This document shows, piece by piece, positions 1 to 6,243 of a stretch of DNA of 14,074 nt; positions within the stretch are counted from its first letter, which is position 1; every line of letters starts with the position of its first letter. Source of the DNA: CAYTLQ01 sp964438715 (lineage in GTDB: Bacteria; Bacteroidota; Ignavibacteria; Ignavibacteriales; Ignavibacteriaceae); assembly GCA_964438715.1 (NCBI GenBank), contig CAYTLQ010000166.1, positions 1 through 14,074 on the forward strand, written 5' to 3'. Position numbers and translations under genes: made by a program. The notes below the pieces were generated by a model. It was not told the origin of the DNA, made no database searches, and was given only the letters and a program-made list of their open reading frames with translations.

Positions 1-48
1 TTGGAAAGGAAGTTGGAGAAATAGCAGAAAAGATTAAAAGAAGATACA

Positions 49-2397
49 ATGAAACCAACATTACAAAACGCTTTACAACTTCATCAGGCAGGCAATCTGC
101 GTGAGGCGGCGCTTTTGTACGAATTGCTCTTAAAGGGTTCAGAGGACGATCATCGGGCTAATTTCCTCTATGGTACATTACAATTCCAACTTGGTAATTT
201 AGACTCAGCCATCCGTTATCTTAACAAATCAATTACACTCGAAAAGAATTATTATCCCGCGTATAATCATCTCGGAATGATTTACGACAATATAAACAAT
301 TATTCAGTAGCAATTCATTACTTCGAAAATGCGCTTTCTCTTAATCCAAATTATGTTGAGGCATTAACAAATCTTGGAATTGCCTGTAAAAAAGCAGGGC
401 GATACGATGAAGCTATAAATTATTTCAGGCGTGCAATACGCCTTATGCCCGAGTCTCCTGAGTTACGCTATAATCTTGGGCTGGCGTATTATCTGCAAAA
501 TGATTATCAGAAGGCTATTACCGCATTATCAGAATCACTGGAAATTGACCCAACATATAGTGATGCATTAAATGCACGCGCACTTTGTTATAAAGAACTC
601 CGACTTTACGATTCTGCTATAAATGATTTGAAATCTGCACTTGAAATCCGGCCCGGGGATAACGATATCTGGTATAACATGGCGCTTGTGTACACTGATG
701 CAGGCCGTTTCAGAGAAGCATTAAGTGCTTTCCAACTTGTTGATACGAGTTATTCAAATTACCCCGAAGCGCTGTTAAAAAAAGGTCAGCTCAATTTTCA
801 AATGAAAAACTTTAAGGAAGCGTTTGAATGTGCTCAAGAGCTGGTTACTTTAGCACCAAATCCATTCGAAGCACTTAAATTATCTGCCGATGCATGTTTT
901 CAACTTTCACTTTTTGAAAAGGCAGTAAATTATTACGCTTTAGCCCTTGAAAGAAATCATACTGACCACATTACTCTCAATAACCTTGGACTTACCCTTC
1001 AAAAATTAGGAAGATATTCTGAAGCCCTCGAATATTTCTTAAAAGCTCTTGCCATCTGTGAGCAAGCTGATTATCTGAATAATGCAGGTGTGGTATGTGA
1101 GGCGCTCTCAAGACTCGAGGAAGCAGAAAAATATTTCATCAGAGCTAATGCGCTTGATCCTGAAAATATAGATGCTTTATATAATCTTGGTAATGTTCAG
1201 TTAAAAAAAGAAAACTATTCATCTGCCACTAACTTCTATAAAATAGTTTTACACAAATCCCCGGAATATTTGAATGCTTATAACAATCTTGGTGTTGCAT
1301 TACAACAGCAGGATAAATTAATTGATGCAGAACAAACATTACATCAGGGGCTAACAATTAATGATAAAGTACCGGAGCTTGCCAATAATATGGGTAATGT
1401 ACTCCGTATGCAGAATCGCCTTGATGAAGCAATGTATTGGTTCGACAGGGCCATTGAATTACGCCCGGGTTTTGCAGAGGCACATAAAAATCGTGGACTT
1501 ACCCTTCTGCTGATGGGTAAACTACAGGAAGCATGGGCTGAATATGAATGGCGATGGAAGGTCGATCTTAAGCCACGGCAGTATCCAAAATCGCTTTGGA
1601 ATGGAGTTGTAAAATCCGGACAGCGCTTATTTGTTTATACAGAGCAAGGTTTTGGTGATACGCTTCAATTTATGCGTTTTCTTCCGGTTTTACAAAAGTC
1701 AGGTATGCAGATTTTATTTGAACCACAACCCGAACTGCGTTCATTGCTCGAAAATGATGCAGTTTTTGCCGGTATGCTCAAACAAAGCATTTCTCCCGAT
1801 GATTACGATTACCATATTCCTTTACTAAGCATTGCAGAAAGAATGTGCATTGATAATGCCGCCATAAAAAGTGCATTTCCGTACTTCACGCTGAATAACG
1901 ATGTAGTACAAAAGAAAAGTACAATATTCAGGTCTGCTACCGGTAAAAAGGTTGGCATTGTTTGGGCGGGAAATCCGAATCATAAAAATGACCGGAACCG
2001 GTCTTGCAGTCCGGAATACTTTAGTGATATTGTTCAACTAAACGATTACTCTTTTTACAGCTTACAAAAAGGCAGAAGTGAAGACCTGCAAAAATATTTG
2101 CCAAGTAATGTTTTCAACTTAGAAAATGAGTTGCAGACATTTGCCGACACTGCAGGAATAATTATGAATCTTGATCTTATCATAACAGTAGATACAGCCG
2201 TTGCGCATTTAGCAGGGATGCTGGGAAAAAATGTATTTCTTCTCTTAGCCTTCGCACCCGATTGGCGCTGGCAATTAGGCAAAAAATCAACCGATTGGTA
2301 TCCCGGGGTTAGATTATTCCGCCAACCGGAACCCGGAAACTGGAAAAGTGTTTTTCGCGAAATAAAAAAGGAAATGTCAAATGGCAACTGGATTTAA
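49..2397 (+). CDS. TPR-repeat protein with C-terminal glycosyltransferase-9-like domain, candidate flagellin glycosyltransferase
   Basis: The protein has 782 residues and no signal peptide, so it is probably cytoplasmic. Residues ~2-500 are about 14 consecutive 34-residue TPR units, for example AYNHLGMIYD at 71-80, EALTNLGIACKKAGRYDEAI at 104-123 and a last one around 476-500. Residues ~525-780 resemble glycosyltransferase family 9 (heptosyltransferase-like GT-B fold), with EQGFGDTLQFMRFLP at 532-546, GIVWAGNPNHKNDRNRS at 636-652, DLIITVDTAVAHLAG at 709-723 and DWRWQLGKKSTDWYPG at 738-753. TPR-GT fusions of this kind are known; FlmG of Caulobacter, which glycosylates flagellin after binding it through its TPRs, is the closest functional precedent. 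The flagellin gene starts 147 bases downstream on the same strand, so I infer flagellin glycosylation. The sugar donor cannot be read from the sequence. The ATG at 49 has only a weak purine-rich ribosome site (AGAAG) before it. Another protein or carbohydrate acceptor remains possible. Confidence 0.85.
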   Translation: MKPTLQNALQLHQAGNLREAALLYELLLKGSEDDHRANFLYGTLQFQLGNLDSAIRYLNKSITLEKNYYPAYNHLGMIYDNINNYSVAIHYFENALSLNPNYVEALTNLGIACKKAGRYDEAINYFRRAIRLMPESPELRYNLGLAYYLQNDYQKAITALSESLEIDPTYSDALNARALCYKELRLYDSAINDLKSALEIRPGDNDIWYNMALVYTDAGRFREALSAFQLVDTSYSNYPEALLKKGQLNFQMKNFKEAFECAQELVTLAPNPFEALKLSADACFQLSLFEKAVNYYALALERNHTDHITLNNLGLTLQKLGRYSEALEYFLKALAICEQADYLNNAGVVCEALSRLEEAEKYFIRANALDPENIDALYNLGNVQLKKENYSSATNFYKIVLHKSPEYLNAYNNLGVALQQQDKLIDAEQTLHQGLTINDKVPELANNMGNVLRMQNRLDEAMYWFDRAIELRPGFAEAHKNRGLTLLLMGKLQEAWAEYEWRWKVDLKPRQYPKSLWNGVVKSGQRLFVYTEQGFGDTLQFMRFLPVLQKSGMQILFEPQPELRSLLENDAVFAGMLKQSISPDDYDYHIPLLSIAERMCIDNAAIKSAFPYFTLNNDVVQKKSTIFRSATGKKVGIVWAGNPNHKNDRNRSCSPEYFSDIVQLNDYSFYSLQKGRSEDLQKYLPSNVFNLENELQTFADTAGIIMNLDLIITVDTAVAHLAGMLGKNVFLLLAFAPDWRWQLGKKSTDWYPGVRLFRQPEPGNWKSVFREIKKEMSNGNWI

Positions 2398-2421
2398 ATG
2401 TTTCTCAGGCGGGCTCCGCAT

Positions 2422-2465
2422 GGATATCGCCTTGTATGAAAAGAAGGAAAACCGATATCCTTCTT
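2422..2465 (+). promoter_or_regulatory. Two overlapping, mutually exclusive hairpins upstream of flagellin
   Basis: In the gap between the TPR-glycosyltransferase and the flagellin, GGATATCG at 2422-2429 is perfectly complementary to CGATATCC at 2453-2460. AAGAAGGA at 2441-2448 is perfectly complementary to TCCTTCTT at 2458-2465, with a 9-base loop. The two stems share bases 2458-2460 and interleave, so only one could form at a time. Neither is followed by a run of T, so neither looks like a simple terminator. The structures are visible in the sequence; any role in attenuation or mRNA processing is inference. Confidence 0.35.
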
Positions 2466-2487
2466 ACGCAAATGGTTTTAACTTAAC

Positions 2488-2515
2488 CAAAACGGTCAGG
2501 CAAGGAAGCCGTTAT
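2488..2515 (+). promoter_or_regulatory. Possible FliA (sigma-28)-like promoter for flagellin
   Basis: GCCGTTAT at 2508-2515 matches six of eight positions of the sigma-28 -10 consensus GCCGATAA. CAAA at 2488-2491 lies 16 bases upstream, where the TAAA of the -35 element is expected; the rest of the -35 match is poor. Transcription would start near 2522 and give a short leader containing only the ribosome binding site. Flagellin is the classic target of FliA, so the context fits. The call rests on a partial match. Confidence 0.3.
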
Positions 2516-2530
2516 ATTAACAACATATAC

Positions 2531-2538
2531 AAGGAGGT
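2531..2538 (+). promoter_or_regulatory. Near-consensus Shine-Dalgarno of flagellin
   Basis: AAGGAGGT is complementary to the 3' end of 16S rRNA over eight bases and sits six bases before the ATG at 2545. It is the strongest ribosome site in the window and fixes the flagellin start. It agrees with the very high translation that flagellin requires. Confidence 0.8.
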
Positions 2539-2544
2539 ATAATC

Positions 2545-3399
2545 ATGTCGTTCAGAATCAACACCAACATCGACGCGCTAACTGCTTATTATGCGTTAGC
2601 AAAAGTGAACAAAGAGACGAGCCAGGCTCAGATCCGCTTAGCAACCGGCAAACGCATTAACTCTGCCGCAGATGACACATCAGGATTTCAAATCGGGAAA
2701 TCTCTCGAGGGTAAAATCTCTGTTATGAAAGCTGCACAGAATAATGTTTCCGGAGCGAAAAATATGCTCGCAACTGCTGAAGGCGCTCTTCTTTCCGTAA
2801 ACGATCTTATCATTAAGATTGAAGGAAAGATTTCTGATGCTACTAACCCGACATCAGACCGCTCGGCAATTGCAGATGATATTAAATCGCTGGCTACGGA
2901 GATCTCCAACATTCTCTCGACAACCCGATTCAATAATTCCTCACTCTTAACGGGTGGCGGAGTTGCAGAATCCGGATTTGTCTTCCAGGTTGGAAACAGC
3001 TACTCTGACTTAATGACTCTCGATTTTGCTTCATCAATTGCAACTTCTGCTTCGAATGGGTTTAATACTTCGCTCAGTAACTTCAAATCCGTTACCGAAA
3101 CAAGTATTACCACTTCAGCAACACTTTCAACTTTGCAGGCAAACCTGTCAACCTTGAAATCATCAGTTGCAAGTTCACTCGGTAAAATCGGTAATTTTGT
3201 TCAGAGGCTTGACATTCGTGAGGAAACTCTCAATGTCAGTATTGCAAACGCTCAATCCTCTGTCAGCCGTCTGTTTGATGCAGATGCTGCAATGGAACAG
3301 CTGAATGCAACTCGTGGTTCGATATTGGGACAGGCAGCTACCGCAATGCTGTCTCAGCTCAATGCATCACCACAGCAAGTGCTCTCGCTCTTCAAGTAA
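2545..3399 (+). CDS. fliC: Flagellin (flagellar filament subunit), short form
   Basis: This is the filament protein exported through the flagellar type III apparatus. The N-terminal D0/D1 region (1-~140) has the classic opening MSFRINTNIDAL, RLATGKRINSAADDTSGF at 31-48 and NMLATAEGALLSVNDLI at 73-89. The C-terminal D1/D0 region (~205-284) has NFVQRLDIREETLN at 217-230, SRLFDADAAMEQ at 241-252 and the ending SPQQVLSLFK at 275-284. At 284 residues it is near the lower end for flagellins. The central segment (~140-205) is too short for outer D2/D3 domains and is unusually rich in Ser and Thr, offering possible O-glycosylation sites for the upstream TPR-glycosyltransferase. As usual for flagellin there is no signal peptide. 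The gene has its own strong ribosome site and a strong terminator, so it is probably monocistronic and highly expressed. Other flagellar genes are not in the window. Confidence 0.97.
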   Translation: MSFRINTNIDALTAYYALAKVNKETSQAQIRLATGKRINSAADDTSGFQIGKSLEGKISVMKAAQNNVSGAKNMLATAEGALLSVNDLIIKIEGKISDATNPTSDRSAIADDIKSLATEISNILSTTRFNNSSLLTGGGVAESGFVFQVGNSYSDLMTLDFASSIATSASNGFNTSLSNFKSVTETSITTSATLSTLQANLSTLKSSVASSLGKIGNFVQRLDIREETLNVSIANAQSSVSRLFDADAAMEQLNATRGSILGQAATAMLSQLNASPQQVLSLFK

Positions 3400-3420
3400 T
3401 CCCGACTGGCTAAGTTATCG

Positions 3421-3453
3421 GGCCCCTCATGGCTGGAGGGGCCTATTTTTTTT
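3421..3453 (+). terminator. Strong rho-independent terminator after flagellin
   Basis: GGCCCCTC (3421-3428) pairs perfectly with GAGGGGCC (3436-3443) around a 7-base loop. A run of eight T (3446-3453) follows two bases later. It begins 21 bases after the flagellin stop and isolates the flagellin transcript from the next gene. Confidence 0.92.
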
Positions 3454-3462
3454 AAATCCACC

Positions 3463-3477
3463 GTACACTTTTTGTAC
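3463..3477. promoter_or_regulatory. Short dyad GTACA-N5-TGTAC, possible operator
   Basis: GTACA at 3463-3467 and TGTAC at 3473-3477 form a perfect inverted repeat with a 5-base spacer, about 90 bases upstream of the promoter of the outer-membrane protein gene. The size and spacing suit a dimeric regulator. It is short and lies in AT-rich sequence, so it could be chance. Confidence 0.2.
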
Positions 3478-3553
3478 ATATAGTCCACTTTAGTAAACAG
3501 ACCGTTCGTGTAATTGTTAATCCTGCAAAATAATTAAATACTTATTTTGGTAT

Positions 3554-3561
3554 TATCTTTG
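3554..3561 (+). promoter_or_regulatory. Bacteroidota-type promoter -7 box (TATCTTTG)
   Basis: TATCTTTG matches TAnnTTTG, the -7 element used by the primary sigma factor of Bacteroidota. It lies 34 bases before the ATG at 3596, giving a predicted start near 3566-3568 and a leader of about 28 bases. I do not see a good -33 TTG at the usual distance. An AAGGA ribosome site at 3584-3588 follows, seven bases before the ATG. Confidence 0.45.
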
Positions 3562-3595
3562 AACCATTTTAGGGTAATACAATAAGGACAATATT

Positions 3596-4249
3596 ATGAG
3601 AAATATTTATGTTTTGTGCCTGTTTCTTTTATTCTCGTATTCTCTTGTTCAGGCACAGGAAAAATCATCAACGGTAAAAATAGGTTTTTATAATCCGTCC
3701 GTCACAGATGGCGGCTTTATTGTCGGTTATGAATGGGGAAAATATATTGATGATAATTTTGATATTGGTGGAAGTATAGACTGGTTTAACAAAACCTTTG
3801 TCGATCAGAAACTTATTAATGAATTTAATGAATACAATAACGGGGGCGTTTACGGTACAACTAATGAGTTACGCGCTAAAACAAATCTTCACTCTTTCCC
3901 CATAATGTTTAATATGACCGCTAATTTTCCTTTAGGCAATAGTAAACTGCGCGGGTTTGTCAGCGGCGGATTGGGATTTGAATTACTTATTATTTCGTAC
4001 AGAGATTATACCGACCCCGATAATGATAACATTAAAGGCGCCGCCGATTTTAACTGGAGATTAGGCTTTGGTGTTATGCATCCGCTTGGTAAACGCTCTG
4101 AGATTATCGGCGAAGTTAGTTATCACTCATCACAACCAAGTTGGCAGTATGAAGTTTTTGATAATAATCTCGGAAGAAAACGGATTTTTGAACGCTCTTA
4201 CGATATGGCTGGTGTAATGCTGAGGCTTGGTGTAAGGTTTTATTATTAA
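3596..4249 (+). CDS. Outer-membrane beta-barrel protein, porin-like, unknown specific role
   Basis: The product has 217 residues. Residues 1-20 form a signal peptide (hydrophobic LCLFLLFSYSLV, then cleavage after VQA before QEKSS). The mature part alternates hydrophobic and polar residues in strand-like stretches with short turns, for example GFIVGYEWGKYI at 40-51, LRGFVSGGLGFEL at 118-130, WRLGFGVMHPL at 154-164 and GVMLRLGVRFYY at 206-217. Ending in an aromatic residue (Tyr-Tyr) is typical of the C-terminal beta-signal recognised by the BAM complex. It resembles the small 8-strand OmpX/OmpA-like barrels common in Bacteroidota. No OmpA peptidoglycan-binding domain or TonB box is present. It has its own promoter and a ribosome site (AAGGA), and its neighbours do not suggest a function. 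The barrel assignment is fairly secure; the biological role is unknown. Confidence 0.8.
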   Translation: MRNIYVLCLFLLFSYSLVQAQEKSSTVKIGFYNPSVTDGGFIVGYEWGKYIDDNFDIGGSIDWFNKTFVDQKLINEFNEYNNGGVYGTTNELRAKTNLHSFPIMFNMTANFPLGNSKLRGFVSGGLGFELLIISYRDYTDPDNDNIKGAADFNWRLGFGVMHPLGKRSEIIGEVSYHSSQPSWQYEVFDNNLGRKRIFERSYDMAGVMLRLGVRFYY

Positions 4250-4263
4250 TTCTCATTCCCACA

Positions 4264-4300
4264 GGTTACTTCGGCTCAGGATAAAAAGTAGCCTTTTTTT
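4264..4300 (+). terminator. Probable terminator of the outer-membrane protein gene, overlapping the 3' end of the convergent lyase gene
   Basis: GGTTACT at 4264-4270 pairs with AGTAGCC at 4287-4293 (one G-T wobble) around a 16-base loop, directly followed by seven T (4294-4300). It starts 15 bases after the stop at 4249. Its right arm and T-run lie inside the last codons of the convergent lyase gene. The loop is long, so this is a moderate call. Confidence 0.45.
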
Positions 4301-6204
4301 ACTGCATCGGCAACAACATCTAAATAGGGTTTCATGTGAACATCCTTGTATAGTGGAAATGTCAGTTTATGTTCACTCAGTAAACTATGGAGTTTTCGCA
4401 GAATTTTGTCCGAGTGTTTACTGCACTTGTATGATGGTGAATATTCCTTAACAATTTTCTCTAAAAATTTCAATCCGTTTTCAAGCTTCTGTGCTTTTTC
4501 AATATTTTTATGTTTTTCCTCTTCCGTCAGAGAAGATTCTTGTATCTCAAACTTTTTTGCCTCCAGCGCCGTAAGTCGCTTTTGAATTGCGTACCTATCC
4601 ATTAAGGAAAAATTTTTGCGAAGATAAATTGCCTGAGCGGCACATAAAAGCTCGATAGCAATTACTTTCACCACATTTTCGGCAACTTGCAAAGCAAATC
4701 TGGCGCCATGTGTACCCATACTAACATGATCTTCAGTGTTATTGCTTGTAGGAATTGAATCTACACTGGCAGGATGAGAAAGAATTTTATTTTCGGCAAC
4801 TAATGCAGCTGCAACATATTGCGACATCATAAATCCTGAATGCATACCATCTTCATGAATACTTTCAGCATCAATCAGAAAAGCAGGTAGTCCCTTATTG
4901 AGATTTGCATCCAGCAATAACGCAATCCTCCGTTCCGATAAACTGCCCATTTCCGCAACCGCAATTTTCAGGAAATCAGCTGCCATTGCTATCGGTTCAC
5001 CGTGAAAATTACCGCCTGAGATTGCCTTCCCTGATAGCCGTTTGCTTTCATCAAAATCGACATTAATCAATGGATTGTCATTTGCGGAATTTACCTCGCA
5101 TTCAACAATATAGTTTACAAATGAAATGGTATCCATTACAGCGCCCAGCACTTGCGGCGTACATCGTACCGAATAGACATCCTGAATCGGCTCTTTAATT
5201 GGAGTAATTTTTTCTCTTAATCCCAATTCCTTTTCCAGCATCTGTAATTCGATATCTCTCCTGTATAAGGTATAATCAGCTTTGTTGGTTGGATCGAACA
5301 CATAGCCGCTACCCGTAAGTTTTTCCAGCATTTCCGATGCGACATAACATTGTCCCTTAAGATTGCGCACACTGTGAATAAACGGATCAAGTGAATCTTT
5401 AGTACCATGAACTGCTTCCAGTGTCATTACAGAGATATCTATCATCTGCCGATGTATTTTTTCAGCAAGTGTCAGAGCTGTGGCACATAGCGCAGTGAGA
5501 AACTGAGTACCGTTATTTAATGCAAGTCCCTCTTTTGCCCGTAAAACAATACCCCCGATGTTCTTCATGCCTTGCTCTGCATCAACAATTTTATACCCGC
5601 CCCTGTCATCCTTAATCTCGACTTTTCCATAAGGCAAATAAGAATTGTTCCCTTCCGGATTAAGTGCAAACACAAGCGCAATATGAGAAAGCGGTGCAAG
5701 GTCACCACTACCCCCAACAGAGCCCTGATTCGGAACAACCGGTGTTACATCAGAATTAATCATCGCTACTAATTTGTCAGCTACTTCAGGTCTTATTCCC
5801 GAGTATCCTTTTGCGAGGGTATTAACCCGTAGTATCATTGCCGCACGCACAATTTCACGCGGAAATTTTTCACCTACACCTGTTGCATGATTAATTATAA
5901 GATTATAGGTTAGTTTCGCCATGCGTTCAATCTGCTCGCTCTCGTTATTACCTATAAACTTGTGTTTATTGGCTCCAAATCCCGTGTTTACTCCATAAAT
6001 ATACGGGGTAGATTGATTATTCGTATTTACATTTCGTACAATAGCATCAATGTAGGCTGAAGAGCTTTGCATCTTTTTCAAAGCTTTAGGGCTTATTGTT
6101 ATCTTGTATTTCCCCTCTGTATCACAGGCAATTTTATTCAACAAATCTGTTGTTAAAGTATTTCCGTCAATACGAACCGTTGTTATTCTATTTTTCTGCT
6201 TCAT
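4276..6204 (-). CDS. MIO-type aromatic amino-acid/histidine ammonia-lyase family protein, enlarged, with Gly-Ser-Gly at the cofactor site
   Basis: The family eliminates ammonia from His, Phe or Tyr (or moves it, in aminomutases) using an MIO cofactor made from an internal Ala-Ser-Gly. Visible here are the catalytic Tyr loop YGVNTGFG (70-77), the cofactor region GSVGGSGDLAPL (161-172), LNNGTQ (229-234), QDVYSVRC (341-348) with the carboxylate-binding Arg347, NDNPL (375-379), GGNFHGEP (397-404) and the acidic TEDHVSM (490-496). The cofactor tripeptide reads G165-S166-G167, not ASG. The substrate-selectivity pair aligns as Asn105-His106, closest to Ser-His of HutH and unlike Phe-Leu (PAL) or His-Leu (TAL). 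At 642 residues it is ~130 longer than HutH (~510), with extra material around 300-338 and a charged, probably helical ~70-residue insert near 535-615. It lies 39 bases downstream of hisS, probably co-transcribed. A weak AGGA sits 11 bases before the ATG. Substrate is uncertain; histidine is the best guess, and an aminomutase is possible. Confidence 0.85.
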   Translation of the reverse strand: MKQKNRITTVRIDGNTLTTDLLNKIACDTEGKYKITISPKALKKMQSSSAYIDAIVRNVNTNNQSTPYIYGVNTGFGANKHKFIGNNESEQIERMAKLTYNLIINHATGVGEKFPREIVRAAMILRVNTLAKGYSGIRPEVADKLVAMINSDVTPVVPNQGSVGGSGDLAPLSHIALVFALNPEGNNSYLPYGKVEIKDDRGGYKIVDAEQGMKNIGGIVLRAKEGLALNNGTQFLTALCATALTLAEKIHRQMIDISVMTLEAVHGTKDSLDPFIHSVRNLKGQCYVASEMLEKLTGSGYVFDPTNKADYTLYRRDIELQMLEKELGLREKITPIKEPIQDVYSVRCTPQVLGAVMDTISFVNYIVECEVNSANDNPLINVDFDESKRLSGKAISGGNFHGEPIAMAADFLKIAVAEMGSLSERRIALLLDANLNKGLPAFLIDAESIHEDGMHSGFMMSQYVAAALVAENKILSHPASVDSIPTSNNTEDHVSMGTHGARFALQVAENVVKVIAIELLCAAQAIYLRKNFSLMDRYAIQKRLTALEAKKFEIQESSLTEEEKHKNIEKAQKLENGLKFLEKIVKEYSPSYKCSKHSDKILRKLHSLLSEHKLTFPLYKDVHMKPYLDVVADAVKKGYFLS

Positions 6205-6243
6205 AGTATTTCTGATCCTGCACTATTTATTACAAAGCGCAGA

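Noticed and set aside
1..104. Possible C-terminal tail of an upstream gene on the + strand
   Set aside because: Two frames are open at the left edge. One ends at a TAG at 22-24 (tail ...LERKLEK). The other ends at a TGA at 102-104, with a plausible GKEVGEIAEKIKRRYNE stretch but overlapping the TPR gene by 56 bases. Too little sequence to choose between them or to name a product.
2055..2387. Open reading frame of 110 codons on the - strand
   Set aside because: It is antisense to the conserved glycosyltransferase domain, with no domain or promoter of its own.
49..2397. O-GlcNAc transferase (GT41) identity for the TPR protein
   Set aside because: The TPR-plus-GT layout is similar, but the C-terminal motifs (EQGFGDTLQF, ITVDTAVAHLAG) match the GT9/heptosyltransferase-like type, not GT41.
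2538..2543. TATAAT just before the flagellin start
   Set aside because: It overlaps the Shine-Dalgarno and ends one base before the ATG, so it cannot be the -10 of this gene.
4276..6204. Straight assignment as HutH of the histidine-degradation pathway
   Set aside because: No hut genes are adjacent, the length is well beyond HutH, and the cofactor tripeptide and one selectivity residue differ, so only family-level naming is safe.
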